Assembly: GCA_949358305.1 (NCBI GenBank)
Contig: OX442315.1
Location: 20,548,427 to 20,612,426, forward strand
Direction of reading: 5' to 3'
From: Strigamia acuminata
Taxonomy: Eukaryota; Arthropoda; Chilopoda; Geophilomorpha; Linotaeniidae
Length of the DNA: 64,000 nt
Shown: in pieces, positions 14,348 to 26,719 of the stretch
Layout: the number at the start of each line of letters is the position of its first letter
How positions within the stretch are numbered: the first letter of the stretch is position 1
The notes under the pieces: generated by a model
Database searches by the model: none
The model's input: the letters and a program-made list of their open reading frames with translations, nothing else
What the model was told of the DNA's origin: nothing
Program-made: the position numbers and the translations under genes

Positions 14348-16263
14348 ATGGACCAGCATTTTGTCTTGGTTGTTTCTGACAACGTGTTGTTGTCCGATTT
14401 AAAAGAATTAACACATTTGATTGAAGGCAACCTGCAAGAAATTCCTGCAGAAAATAAAACTGCACACGAGATTGAAGAAGACAACGTGTCCACAGCGACT
14501 GCATCTACAAGTAAAATAATTTAAAAAATAAAATAAACGTTAATAAATCAAAAATAAACAATTGAAACATTTATTAGATTGTGTCAAGGCAACTGATGAT
14601 TGTACTTCCGATTTCACAACTAATGATCAAACCACTCGACCGCCTAGGAAGACGGCGTGTCCTTCAAGATATAAGTATACATGAATCATATTCTTTTTAT
14701 ATTGTATTAAGTTGTTTTAACTTTTTTTAGGGACCAGACTGACATACATAATAATATAAAAGAAAGCGAAGAGGATGATGAGGATGATTATGTGCCAAAA
14801 AAGAAATCAAATAAATCGAAGCAATCAGCAAAATCAAAAGTTTTGGGTATTGGATCAAGCTTTTCTTTCTATTAAACTAAATTTAGTGTAAATATTGTTG
14901 TATTTTTAGCTTGTAAACGAAATAACAGAATAATGAATGAAGTTGCAGACTCGGCTAGCGGCGAAGCGATAGAGAATAAAACTAATAAAAGTGTTTATTT
15001 GTGTCAAGTAAGCTGCTGGCATGTTTAGTTGAAGTTAGAAAAGTAATTTTGTATTATTTCTTAGATTTGCTCAAAAACGTTTCGTCAAAAGGGAAATTTG
15101 AAGGCACATTTGCGAGTTCATACTGATGACAAACCGTTTACGTGTCCAGTATGCAGGAAAGGTTTTAAAAGCAAAGAGGCATTACTTCGACACCAATACA
15201 TACACACAGGTATTTAAAATCTATAAGTTAACTTATATTTTTTTAATTGATTACATTTTTGTGTACATTCTTTATAGGTGAAAAACCATACAATTGCAAC
15301 TTATGCTCACGAGGCTTCTCCAGTTCCCTGGCATTAAAGGAGCACAAAGCTCGTCACAACAACCAGATCTTGTACAAATGCCAAGTATGCAGCAGGGGGT
15401 TTCGTCATATCAGTGCACTCAAACGACATTTAACTGTTCATTCTGACGCTACTCCATTTTCTTGCGACGTTTGCGATCGAAAATTTTCCCAGAAATCATA
15501 TCTGCGATCACATCAACGTAGTCACACGGGAGAACGACCGTTTACTTGCGACAAATGTGGCAAGCGGTTTGCTCATTTATCCGATGTAACTCGACACAAA
15601 ATCATCCACACGGGCGAAAAACCTTTTGTGTGTAAACACTGCGGTTCATCGTTCAGCGACCCTTCGAGTCATCGACGGCACGAGCGTGATCACGTAGTAG
15701 GAAAAACATTTCAGTGCGAATCGTGTAATCAACAATTTAAAAGAGCATTACAGTTGAAGAATCATTTGGTCAGTTGTCACAATACAGAGTCTCGTGAATC
15801 TGGTGAAGTAATATGCGTTGAACAAATTAACGAAAATGACGTTTCGGTGATGTTTATTCGAGACACCAGTGAAGAAACGGGTGAGAAATGTGTCGAATTT
15901 TCAATAAACGATGTGACTGAGAATCAAGAAAATGCGAATAAAAATGAAAAAGTGAAAAAATTAGAAACACTTTCGGAAAACATGGATTTTGTGAAAAATC
16001 CCGATTTTACTTGTCAAGCATATTACGATTGGTTGTCCAATTTCACGTCTCACGTCAGTTCGTTGGTGGCTCCGATTGATCCACAATTATTTTTCGATGT
16101 CAGCCACGTGCATAAGACATTAGCGAATGTATTGGCACAGCCGACCAAGGTTTTGATAAACAAAAAAAACTTTCAAATAATGCTGGATATTATGAATAAT
16201 TTGCACAACTCCATAACCGCTCATTTGTGTCATGTTTTAAATACGCTTTCGGAGCAAGAGTAA
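14348..16263 (+). CDS. C2H2 zinc-finger protein
   Basis: Six exons (14348-14510, 14578-14674, 14731-14846, 14910-15007, 15065-15209, 15278-16263) join in phase to 534 residues. An acidic and lysine-rich N-terminal region ([10 protein letters not shown], then KKKSNKSK) precedes at least eight consecutive C2H2 fingers from [12 protein letters not shown] to about residue 385, with TGEKP-type linkers ([18 protein letters not shown]). The C-terminal 150 residues have no finger and contain [14 protein letters not shown], possibly an interaction domain. The role is presumably sequence-specific DNA binding in the nucleus. An in-frame ATG at 14231 is an alternative start; 14348 was chosen because sequence quality drops upstream. 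Confidence 0.85.
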
Positions 16264-16890
16264 AGAATATTGAACACTTTTCAATATATTTTTATTTACA
16301 TCATGTACATTTAACACTTTTATTATCATTAATGACTAAAAAAGGCACAAAACGGTGTCTTATAGGTGATATCGGTTGAAATAAGAATACACTAAGTTCC
16401 TTCATCATTTTTCTATGCCATATGTAATCTTAATGCAAATCATTTGCAAACTTTTAGAGGTTAATGACTAGATTTTAAATTACGGTATATCTTTAGATCA
16501 AATGATTATTCCTAATAACGTAAGTAGCAAAATATAGATTTAAATTAACTGGCAAACACAACGCTTTAAAAAAATATATGCACTAAATCAGAAACCAAAG
16601 TGAAATTTACACAACGTAAAAATATTTCTTTTTTCAACAATGAAATAGACAGTTGAATGAGATTAATTCGAAACAGTTTTTAAAATATATAAAACCTGTA
16701 AATTATTGTACATGTCAATGTCAGAACTGGTTTTCAACTCTAGGGGAACCATGACCTTAAAGTTTTGAAATTTTAATGTCGCGCAGCATTTAAATAGCAA
16801 AAACATAAAAGGTATCAGCAAAATCAGATCTATTTATGGTCCCTTTTCAGTTGACAGTTGGACGTCCAAACTAACTGCGCGAAATGCGTG
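16264..16890. other. Intergenic between convergent genes
   Basis: AT-rich DNA, probably the 3' UTRs of the zinc-finger gene and TMEM127. Nothing else seen. Confidence 0.5.
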
Positions 16891-17786
16891 TCATGGCGTG
16901 TACGGAGGCGGCGGCGGTGGCATTAAATGCATTGGGGAAACGTCCACAGAGCTGGGATATCCCACGGAGAACGTCTCGATCCCGTCAAACTCGTCTAGAA
17001 GACCGTCCCGCGAGTCATCAGGAGGAGTGAGCGGCTTACGGAGTAAGTTTGCCGCTGTCGCCATCACAGCTAGCCAACCAGCAGCAGCAACTAAATAAAA
17101 ACTCACGTCAAATTTAACTTCAACAACCGAATCGGCTCGTTCCTTGTTTTGTTGCTGCTGAAATTCAATCAACGTTGTGATGTAGTAACTTAAGCCGATC
17201 ACAGTAACACAAAAGAAAACTAAACAAAACAAAAGTAAAATTACAAAGCATGAATTTTGCCCGATATTTTGGTGCAACCAACTTGTCAGCATGCTGCCAC
17301 AGGCGTTCCGACGAAGAAGTTTGAGCGTTTTGTGAGTAACCCCAAGCGTGTCCAACACGAATGCGAATAAACTGGACATGATTGCAAGAAAAGAAAACGC
17401 AATCACGAGCCGCATCATTAGAATTATGTGAGGATTGACGCAATTATTAAAATCTGTAAAGCAAAAGAATAAATTAGTTAAATAAAGTTCTCGGTTGATG
17501 GGATTTGACAAGTTGTGTTACCTAATTCAATTGAATGCAGGTCATGATGCACCGAGTTTGTGTAACTACTGTCGGATTGTTGTAATGAACCAAAATTGAA
17601 AAATTGCTCAACGCCAAGATAGGAATGTGGACACGCACCACCGTGCAAATAAAACCAACGAGGTTGAGCGATAGCTGTCGAAATTAATGCTATAACCAAC
17701 ATGCTCAATACAGATGATACCAAGTTTCTTTCTCTTTCCTTATTATGGCTTCGCCGCCTGCGCGATATAGTATGCATCGAATACAT
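16891..17786 (-). CDS. TMEM127: Transmembrane protein 127
   Basis: Two exons (17522-17786, 16891-17453) encode 275 residues. Family hallmarks are visible: an Arg-rich N-terminus (SRRRRSHNKERERN), a first membrane segment ending AQPRWFYLHGGAC, FLAIMSSLFAFVLD, SYYITTLIEFQQQQNK, FDVSFYLVAAAGW, ATAANLLRKP and a terminal PPPPPPYTP. In mammals TMEM127 is an endosomal/lysosomal four-pass protein that dampens mTORC1 and affects membrane-protein turnover; the PxY-type tail could recruit WW-domain ligases. It is divergent from MED28, with start codons 465 bp apart. The start at 17786 is the first ATG in frame after the upstream stop. Confidence 0.92.
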
Positions 17787-18250
17787 ACTTACTAATGACT
17801 TAACCAGCAACACAAATGTGTTGAGCTGCTTGATATATTCCTATGGTTTACAAGCTTGTTTTATTTACAGTCACTCGCAGTGTAACCTCTCATCCGCCAT
17901 GTTATCACGCGAAGCTAGACTAGAGCCAAAGCGTCATCAAGCACAGTCTAGATGCAGAGCGGAACCTAAAAATAAAACAAAATTGTCAAGTTAATAATTT
18001 TAAAATAATAAATTAGTACAAATTTCTGGAAGTAATAATATTTCAGATTTTGAATAATACTATTCTCTGTCTTTGTAGTATGTTCAATCAAAGAAGCAAA
18101 TAAACGTCAATGCGACGTTAGGGACAGAACAAATCTAAAGTACGTAACTATGGTACTTTAGGTTTGTGGGTAATCCGTTGTGTTTCTAACCAATATACAA
18201 GCAAGATTATCCCTATAGGTATATCTTCTGTCCACACACAAGCAATAACA
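17787..18250. promoter_or_regulatory. Bidirectional promoter region, TMEM127/MED28
   Basis: The 464 bp between two divergent start codons. The frame of MED28 is open upstream to 18164 but the sequence there is not protein-like. Confidence 0.5.
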
Positions 18251-18880
18251 ATGTCTACTGCCAATACTGGCCATATGGTAGACGATTTTGAGAATGCATT
18301 CCAGGGTTGTTTATCTGCATTAACCAATCCAGACCACTTCAACGTGCACGATTCGGAAGAGACAAAATCAAGTGCGGATCAAACTTTACAACGCTTCCTC
18401 GATATGGCAAGGCACATGGAATGTTTCTTTTTACAGAAACGTTTGTTATTATCTGCCCAGAAGCCCGAGCAAATTCTCAGAGAGGATATAAACGAACTAA
18501 AACTGGAATTAACTCGCAAAGAACAGCAAGTTCAGAAGCATTACGAAAAAATCCAGTATTGGCAAGGTTTACTATCGGATCTTCAAGGACCAGGAAGGCC
18601 GCCTCAGCCTCCACCACCCTTGACCGCGCAATTGGGTGGACCTCCTCAACCTCCGATGGTGCCGCAGCAGGTTCCAAACATGTCATCGCAAGTGCTAAGA
18701 GGTGCCATGCCTTCCATGCAACCTCCACAAATGTACGGTCATCAAGCACCGCCTGTTAACCCTCACATGGTTCCGTCTCAAATGGGACAACAAAATCCTG
18801 CTGGGATGATGCAGAGTCCGTTGGCGTATTTGGAAAAAACAACTTCGAATATTGGAATGAATGATTTACGAAGACAATAA
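18251..18880 (+). CDS. MED28: Mediator complex subunit 28
   Basis: A single exon of 209 residues. The conserved core reads MVDDFENAFQGCLSALTNP, ADQTLQRFLDMARHMECFF, LQKRLLLSAQKPEQ and ELTRKEQQVQKHYEKI, the helical MED28 domain (head module of Mediator, bridging activators and RNA polymerase II). The C-terminal 90 residues are Pro/Gln/Met-rich. The ATG at 18251 is taken because the conserved domain begins 12 residues later. Intronless, unlike its neighbours. Confidence 0.93.
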   Translation: MSTANTGHMVDDFENAFQGCLSALTNPDHFNVHDSEETKSSADQTLQRFLDMARHMECFFLQKRLLLSAQKPEQILREDINELKLELTRKEQQVQKHYEKIQYWQGLLSDLQGPGRPPQPPPPLTAQLGGPPQPPMVPQQVPNMSSQVLRGAMPSMQPPQMYGHQAPPVNPHMVPSQMGQQNPAGMMQSPLAYLEKTTSNIGMNDLRRQ

Positions 18881-18981
18881 ACATGATTTTCTGCTAATTT
18901 ATTTCTTTTTAGTCATGATTTCTTGTTGTATACAAATGTCATAAAAATTTGTTAGCAAATGTGTATCAATAAACATAAATC

Positions 18982-21333
18982 TTATTTGGGAAATGGATTT
19001 CTTGATAATTTGGAAACAAATTCCACGATGGTTCGTGTCGGACGTCCTGAAAATTAAGTTTTAACAATTAAAATTACATAAACGGCATGAATTATTAAAT
19101 TAAATTATCACCTGTTAAACCTTTTCCTAAGTAAGGCACTTCATTCGAGTTTTCCATCACACCAGCAATGTCGATGTGCATCCAATGTCTCGCTGTTACA
19201 AATTCCTAATAAAAATTTTTATGAATTAAAACAACGATTATTTCACTAATGTTTCTTCAAACATACCCTTAAAAATGCTGCAGCAGTGCACGCACCTCCC
19301 ATTCCGTCTCCTTTACCAATGTTATTCAGATCGGCCAAATGAGCACTTTGCATTTGGCGACTGAAATGATCGAAAAGTGGCATACGCCATACTCGATCAC
19401 CCGTGCGGACTCCAGCCTAGCGTACATTTCATACTTTATATACGAATTTATATCGACAACACTATTTTTTACTTGATGGAGATGATGCCACATGACTGAT
19501 GAATTGGTAAAAACGCCTGCCGCAGAAGATCCCAACGCTGTCATCATTGCACCTGTTTAAAATGAATTGTGTCTTCAATTTGTTTTCATCAATGTTTAAT
19601 TTATTACCCGTCAGAGTCGCCATATCCAAAATAAGTAATGGTTGAAATTTATGGGCGTAACAGAGTGCATCCGCTAGTATAAGCCGACCTTCAGCATCAG
19701 TATTGTCTACTTGGATCGTTTTTCCGTTCATTGCAGTGACGACGTCGCCGGGCTTCGTTGCGGTTCCACTTGGCATGTTTTCACACAATGGGATAAGTGC
19801 TAGAGATTAAATGTAACTTTATTTAATTAGTGCGTAAAAAAAATAAAAAACGATTTTGCGAATTTACCTACAACGTTAATGGGAAGACGCATAGATGCAA
19901 TAGTGCTCAATGCACCCAAAGTGCATGCTCCTCCTCCCATGTCGCCTCGCATTTTATCCATCCCTTTAGGTGTCTTCAAAGAAATTCCTCCACTGGAAGA
20001 AAACAATAATGATAAATGTTATCTCGTAATTGAAAAATTTTCTTTTGTAAATTTTGGATCGTAACTTAACCTGTCGAAGGTAATTCCTTTACCCACCAAC
20101 ACCACGGGAGGATCATGCGGATTGGTACCGTTGTATGTCATCTCTAAAAAAATGGGCGGTTCTTGCGAACCTTTGGCAACACTTAAAAATGCTCCCATTT
20201 TTTGATCCACAATCCATTGCTTGCCTCTGCAATTAATTTAAACTAATATATTTATTTAAAGTAATTAATAAAATATAATTACGTACCTGGTCTTGATTTC
20301 TACATGTTGCGGCACTGTTTCTAAGGCAATTTGTGCAAACTGCGAAGGAGTTAAAACATTACTCGGCATTTCCATTAGTTTCCGAGCTAAGTTTTGCCCC
20401 TCGCCCATAAGGATACCCTTTTCCCACTCGGCTGCACTAAAAAATTATAAAAATTTAAAATATAGATTAAAAAGAGAGAATATTTTTAGTTTTTGAATAT
20501 GAATCACCTGTTTTCATTTTGATACAATGAAAAGTTAACTATTTTCTTTTTATTCGTTTGACTTTTCAAGTCATCGTACGAAAATAGAGCTAAAGAAGCT
20601 CCTTCGGCAGCCGCTATAAAACACAACTTTTATTAAGATTTAATTTAATGTAATAAAATTTAAACATATAATATAATAGATTAAATACCAGTCGCGTCAC
20701 CACACGGATCAACATCAACAGATTCCACGCCCACCTCGCGAAGTTTCCTTATTCCAGCTGTAATCGATAAATGTCGATTTATTTGTGAAGAAAAATTTCA
20801 TGTTATTGTACCTGCGACAGCAGCTCTTATATTTTCCTTATGTTCATCTACTTCTTCGTGATCGTTATAAGCAGCATCTTCAGGTCCCAAACCAACCACG
20901 GACACCGAGGAATAATCCTTGTCGATACCGAAAAATAATATACTTTTTCCTTTCTTTAAATTTGGTCCGGCACTAAATAGAAAACATGGAAACAATGATC
21001 AAACATATTAATGTATGAATTACCCTACATGTTCAAAAGATCGCTGATTTTCGACTTTGTGCTGATTGCGTAGTTTTTTGCGGACGACGACAAAATGACA
21101 CCATCGCCATCATCTTTGTGTTTTTCGTAAGCGCCTAAAATTAATCCTTTCTGCAGAAAAAAAAAACAATATATGAAAAACCGTAAATATTACTATTACT
21201 TTTATGTCTTTTTTTTCCTGTACAATATTTTTATTTTTATTTTTACCTTCTTGCTTACAGGTGTGGTGGAAAAATGACGTAATCGAAAATGATGTGTGAA
21301 TTCCGGGCGAAAACGCAAACACCTGAGAGCCAT
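18982..21333 (-). CDS. LAP3: Cytosol (leucyl) aminopeptidase, M17 family, with mitochondrial-type presequence
   Basis: About eleven minus-strand exons. The catalytic M17 signature [14 protein letters not shown] (in 19462-19788), the metal-site region [18 protein letters not shown], and later [19 protein letters not shown] and HWMHIDIAG are all present, ending [17 protein letters not shown]. The enzyme is a two-metal hexameric exopeptidase that trims N-terminal residues, preferring Leu. Exon 1 (21247-21333) encodes [12 protein letters not shown]...RLRHFSTTP, rich in Arg/Leu/Ser/Thr and without acidic residues except one, typical of a mitochondrial targeting sequence. Transcribed divergently from ZDHHC16, with start codons 289 bp apart. 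Confidence 0.88.
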
Positions 21334-21622
21334 ATCATAAACAAGCACACGTAAAAATTTACAATGCGAGAAACTCTCCAACTGTAAACTTTGTACAGCA
21401 TCCAACTTTTTTTTTTAATTTGCTCTTCAATGGTCAACACAATGGTGCTGCCATCTGGCGAAGCAGTGATGAATGATACCGCGGCATTAAGTAAACATCA
21501 CCAACATCAATGTTCAATTCGGCCTTTATTAGGTAAAGAAATTGGAAGGACATTTAAATCGTCTTTACCTGTGATGCCAATTGACATTGTGGATCATATG
21601 CGTGGGCCAAGTTTAGGAAGAA

Positions 21623-23258
21623 ATGGTAAAATTTCGCTGGATTTGTCGCCAGTCATTGTCGCGCCTCAAACAAACAATTTACACAAAAACGAGGACCACG
21701 CGACTACTAATGCTAACGCTTTGCTTCAATACTCACGTGGACAAATACTACGTAGCCGACACAGCAATGGAGCCGTTGTTCTGGGTGGTGGATCACTTCA
21801 CCAAGTTCTTCGGGCCAGTGTGTTAAATAAACGTTAAATGCTGATCTAAACGGATTAATATTTTGATATTATTTATTATGCTTTCAGTTGTTCGTGGCAG
21901 GCGTTTGTTTGCTAATTTCATCGACCGTTGCATTAGCCTACATTATTGGAATTCCATACTGGTGGCACAGAAGCGCATGGGCCCTTGTGATATTGCTTAT
22001 TGTCGGCCACTGGGTACTCATAAACATGGTGTTTCACTACATAATGGCTGCTGTGACCTCACCAGGCTATCTCCCAACTGTTTGTTTAGCAAATACAATT
22101 TAAAATGTCTGGATAAACTACACGATTTTCATTTTATTTGATTTTAGGGAGTGCTTATTCCTGAAGCAGTGTCTATTTGCAAGAAATGTATAGCGCCAAA
22201 ACCTCCGCGAACGCACCACTGCAGTGTTTGCCACAAATGCATTCTCAAAATGGATCATCACTGCCGTATCTTTTACTTGAATTTGCATTTGATTTAATCG
22301 AAATCAATATTTTTCTTAATTGTATCTTTAAACAGCTTGGCTGAACAATTGCATAGGCCATTTTAACCATCGATATTTTTTTCTGTTTATGGCTTATACA
22401 GTTTTGGGTGTTCTCTTCCTCATGATATTCGGATACGGAATGTTAGCTGAACATGTGTGGCCAAAACATGTAATAGGAATTCAATATTTTTTATTTACCC
22501 TTGTCGGTGACTTAATCGGTGCCGCCGCCTTCGTTGAAACTTATATTTTAGCGCCCCCATAAAATGAAACGATAGATGCATGCGCGGAAAGATTCCTGCT
22601 CTGTCGACATTCTCCCCGCGTATATTGCATAAAACTTTGATATTGCCCTCCCAATCAAGCGCTTTTCTGCACGGGACGGCCCTGATTTTAATCATTTGTT
22701 CGTAACAGGTCGTCCAGAGCAGTAACTCGACAATAATGAATTTCCTGGCGAATTCTCCCGTGAGTTAACTTTTAAAGCTTAAATTTGTACATTTATAAAC
22801 GTGGAATAATTATTGTTTAGGTCCCGGATACGTCGTTCGTGTTGTGGATTAAAAAAACAAAATTTTATCACAATTCACTGATGTACTTGGCTTTCTTATG
22901 CTTGGGCGTTATAGTCACGCTCGGTGGGTTGGTTGTATGGCACATCTATCTTATATCGACTGGACAAACCAGCATCGAAGCCCTGATAAACAAAGCTGAA
23001 AAAATCCGCTGCAATAGAGAAAAAAAGGTGGCCAGCTTTCATCCAATTTCAAATATCAACTAATGCGTAGGAATAATTTTGTAGAAATTTGTGAATCCAT
23101 ACGATTTCGGCATATCGCAGAACTGGAAAATATTTTTGGGTCTCTATGAAGGACGGAATTGGCGACACGTGTTGTTCCCTTCTTGGCACAAACCTATTGG
23201 AACTGGACTGCAATGGCCAACTGTAACACAATGCAAACAATGCAAACAAACTGTATAA
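21623..23258 (+). pseudogene. ZDHHC16: ZDHHC16-like palmitoyltransferase with a 1-base frameshift in the DHHC domain
   Basis: Exons about 21623-21817, 21888-22079, 22149-22265, 22337-22470, 22709-22759, 22822-23027 and 23086-23258 follow the ZDHHC16 pattern: AMEPLFWVVDHFTKFFG, membrane segments, [49 protein letters not shown], then a C-terminus with LFPSWHKP. These enzymes S-palmitoylate proteins at ER/Golgi membranes. Exon 3 is 117 bp, but the phases of both neighbours need 118. The break lies at 22195-22203, where the run ccaaacc supplies one A too few for Pro-Lys-Pro. As written, the frame leaves the DHHC domain early. All later exons are intact, so this may be an assembly error rather than a dead gene. 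Confidence 0.8.
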
Positions 23259-23415
23259 ACAAATGTGCAATGTTTCATGAAGGAAAATAAAACGAAAAAT
23301 ATTTATTAAAATTTGCGACTGACAAATTTACAAAACAAAACAAAATCAAATCCAACTTTTTTTCTCTCTACATTAGTAGCCTAACTAAACATTTTTACTT
23401 TTGTCTTTTCTTATT

Positions 23416-26263
23416 CTACATTATCGACTGAATCCCTCTTGCAGCTGATAAGGCTGTAAGGACATCCGCTACTTGCCGAACTTCGAGTAACATTCGAACT
23501 TCATTCATCCAATCGGACGCAACTACGCGAGGGGCGCCGTGTAGAAGGTTCATGTAACGTAAGGCCAATTCCAGATCGTCACGCTCGACACACCAGCGAG
23601 CACGCGACAAAATATCAAAAACGGTTAATTTTCTAGGATCTATGGGCGTATGGGCCAACTCGAGTCTCGTTAAGGGAGAGGGTCTGTCAATCAACAGTAT
23701 CGATTGTAAATAAGACAGGCCGAATCGCCAAAGACTGCCGCCCTTTTCGTCAACCATGGCGACGCGACGGCAGGTTCGATACACGTCCAAGAATCGTTCC
23801 TTCAAAGTTGTTTCTGGATAAATGCCGCGACTCAAAACTGTTTCGGGAATGGCGGTCAAAATGGCATCCACGCGTGAATGCTTACCGTCTAGATCTGTAC
23901 GGACAAGTTGTGTAAAGAGTAAATCTTACATTTTGAAAACACAATTTCATCTTTAAACTCACCCGCTGCTGTTTTTACAGCGTCCATTTCATCCGCTAAT
24001 GGTTTCAGTTGCTCGTCCCATGATCTCGCACCGGGTTTGCCCATTCTGATTGCTTGTTTTAAACTCTGACAAGCGAGCCATAAATTTTGGGACATACGGG
24101 CAGTTTTGTTAAGATCAGCGCGAGCTATAAAAATGTTGAAAATGTCCCTTTTAGTTTTGTTTTCGGTTTGTCTAGTAAAACAAACCTTTAATTCCTTCCT
24201 CGATGCCGTGCAGACGAGCGTAAGAGCGGGACAAATTAGCTTCGAACTCTCTTCTTGCAGTTCCCATTTTCTCTTCCAGTTCTTTATTGAATTCGGTTTG
24301 CAAATCTGCCTGCTGCGTTTGCAATACATCCTGCAAATGATCGCTGTGTGCAGCTGCTTGGCGCCTTAGCTGAGTTCTCAGTTCTTGCTCAAAGTCTTCC
24401 CTGAATTCAGACAACTAAAAAAATGTGGGAAATTAATATTAAAATTTACTGAGTTATTTTTTTCTCCTAGCATTGAGTTTACTTTGTGTTGAAACTGCAG
24501 ATCCAATTCTCTCTTCAATTTGCTCGCTTCCATGTTGACAACATTTTCTAATTTAATGTTGGACTCCTCATTTTGTCGTTCAAGGGCCGCTTGGAAACGA
24601 TATTTCTCACTTGCCTACGTAAAAAAAAGTAATAATTATTAAGCAAATAACTGTGCTTAAATATTTGTTTATTTACTTGATGTAGCGCCAGTTGTTTTTG
24701 AAGTTGTTCTACTCTCTTGTGCGCGTGGCTGATTATGTGATTTACTTCTTCGTTTGTAAGTGGTCTCTCTAATTAAAATAAATACTGGTATTTAAGCAAA
24801 ACCTGTTTTATTTACTCTATTTAATTTACCTCCTTCTCCAATTTTAATTTCAGGCAGCAGTTTTTTCAACTCCTCTTGAAATTCTTTTTGAGCCTTTTCG
24901 ACCATTGTCCGGTATTCACTCATTACATTTGCTTCCGCTTTTGCAGATTCCACCTTCATAAATTATCACATTCAACCAAACTCATTCCAATTAATTAACC
25001 TAATTATTTTTAAACCTGTGTTTCGATTAACTGTATTTTATAAGCCATGTTGTTTACTGCTTCCTCCGATGACAGCAATGTTGGATTTGCCACCGTTAAT
25101 TTGGATTTTCTTCCTCTGCTAATCGCAGTCTTAATTTTTTCCATTAATTCCCTGAAATCAATCCAGTTTTAAGTGGTTGTTCACGATTAAATTTGTTTTT
25201 TAATACTTGGCTTCTGAAGTTTTCCTCTGCGCTTGTTTTATAGCTTCGTTCTTAGCATTATCCGCCATATACACATACTTTGCAACAGTATCCTTAGCCT
25301 GAAGTAAATCAATAATTCAACAACGACAACAAACAACAATTTTCTTTTTCTAACGTGTTTTGGTGCATCCAAACCCTCTTCCAATTTTCCAATGTATGTT
25401 TTTATGCTTGACACAGCTGCGTTGTGGCTAGCAATTGCAACTTGGCCCACTTGGATTAAACTGTCCGTCATCTCTTTCAAAATTTGTGCTAAAGCTATAG
25501 AATAAAAAAGACAAAAATATAAAATCAATTCCATCAATAAAATTTCATTCTATTTTTCTTCACCCGCATTCTCTGCTGCTGCTTCAGTTTCTTGCATCGA
25601 TAACCGTTGTTGAAATGCGGCATCTTCACTCTGCATTAGACGCTGGAAAGCGGGCGATTTTGCTGGCTCAGCAATTAATCCTGAAACTGTGAGCACATCA
25701 GTTAACTCATTAGCTTTTTGTTTTTATTTTTATTATATCGCTTTATTATATTTTTAAGTTTCACCTTCTACATCGATTGGTACAGGAATCTCTTTAGACG
25801 CTTTAATCGGAGTTGGTTCTGCTCTTTTCGGTTCTAAAACCTCTGGTTTTTTCACTCTCTCTATTGGGGCAGGAGTTGATGGTGGTTGTGGCTTTTCCGG
25901 TTGTTTAACTGCTACAATTTTCGAACTGCAACGTAATATGATAAACTAAAAATGTATTCGGATGAATAAACAACTCGCTTTACTCTTTCGCAGTGTCTAG
26001 AATCAATTCAAACATGTTTTCCGAGAAGGGAACATTTTCCTCAAACCAAGTCCGAAATTTCGGATCATATTTAGCGTAGGCTACCACTCCACCCAATGAT
26101 GCTACCGTTGCAGTGGTTAAGCCGAACAGTAACCGGGTTCGAATTCCTCTGTAAAATAAAACATTCAAACAATTTATTATTTGCCAATACTCTACACTGT
26201 ACCTCGAACTGGTTTCCGAATGGACAGAACGTGTGTTGGGAGCATTTCGTTTTGAAAAAGCAT
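23416..26263 (-). CDS. IMMT: MICOS complex subunit MIC60 (mitofilin)
   Basis: About eleven exons. Exon 1 (about 26211-26263) and exon 2 (to 25983) give a short presequence (MLFQNEMLPTHVLSIRKPVR) and an inner-membrane segment with TVASLGGVVAYAKY, then the conserved FEENVPFSENMFEL. A Pro/Lys linker (KQPEKPQPPSTPAP) and long coiled coils follow. The C-terminus is the mitofilin signature (RFGLSYLQSILLID, DPRKLTVFDILSRARW, ELALRYMNLL), stop at 23416. MIC60 anchors cristae junctions, with its N-terminus in the matrix and its bulk in the intermembrane space. Exon 2 uses the second of two AG acceptors (CAGAG). A copy of its first exons is fused to AST at 30342. Confidence 0.92.
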
Positions 26264-26719
26264 GTAAGCGATTTATCTACAAAATATAATTAATTCTTAT
26301 GTTTATTCGTCGTTTATTTAATCGCTTCAAGGAAACTTACGTTGTATGTAGTTTCTTTACCAAATTTTCGAGTAATTCTAAACATTTTTTACTATATAAT
26401 TTTCGTGGGTACTTTAATAAATCGTTTCTCTTTCGAAGACGGCGTCGGCTTCTCGTTCCCTTCGAGTCAAAGCAAAAGCGCCACCCGGCGTTAAAAACTC
26501 GCTCTTCACATGTGATGGCGTTAGAGCAGTGTGTCCTTCGAACCGGTTATTATTTTTAGCTGCGAAAGTTAATTTTTCTTTCTGAAAGGCCCCGTTTGGC
26601 TGCTCTCAGTTTTTATTTTTCAAGTTACATAACTCATTGGTTGATAAAATAAACCACAAAATTCACTGCCGGTATAAATAATTTTTTTTTTATTGATCCT
26701 AACAAAAACAGTCATCGTT
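26264..26719. promoter_or_regulatory. MIC60 upstream region; duplicated at 30343-30640
   Basis: No exon seen. The stretch 26290-26540, including ttcgaagacggcg, is found again, diverged, upstream of the fused AST gene. Confidence 0.6.

Noticed and set aside
21391-21837. Open plus-strand frame of 148 codons overlapping the ZDHHC16 start
   Set aside because: It overlaps ZDHHC16 exon 1, whose own frame (AMEPLFWVVDHFTKFFG) matches the family; this one has no recognisable content and runs past the exon 1 donor.
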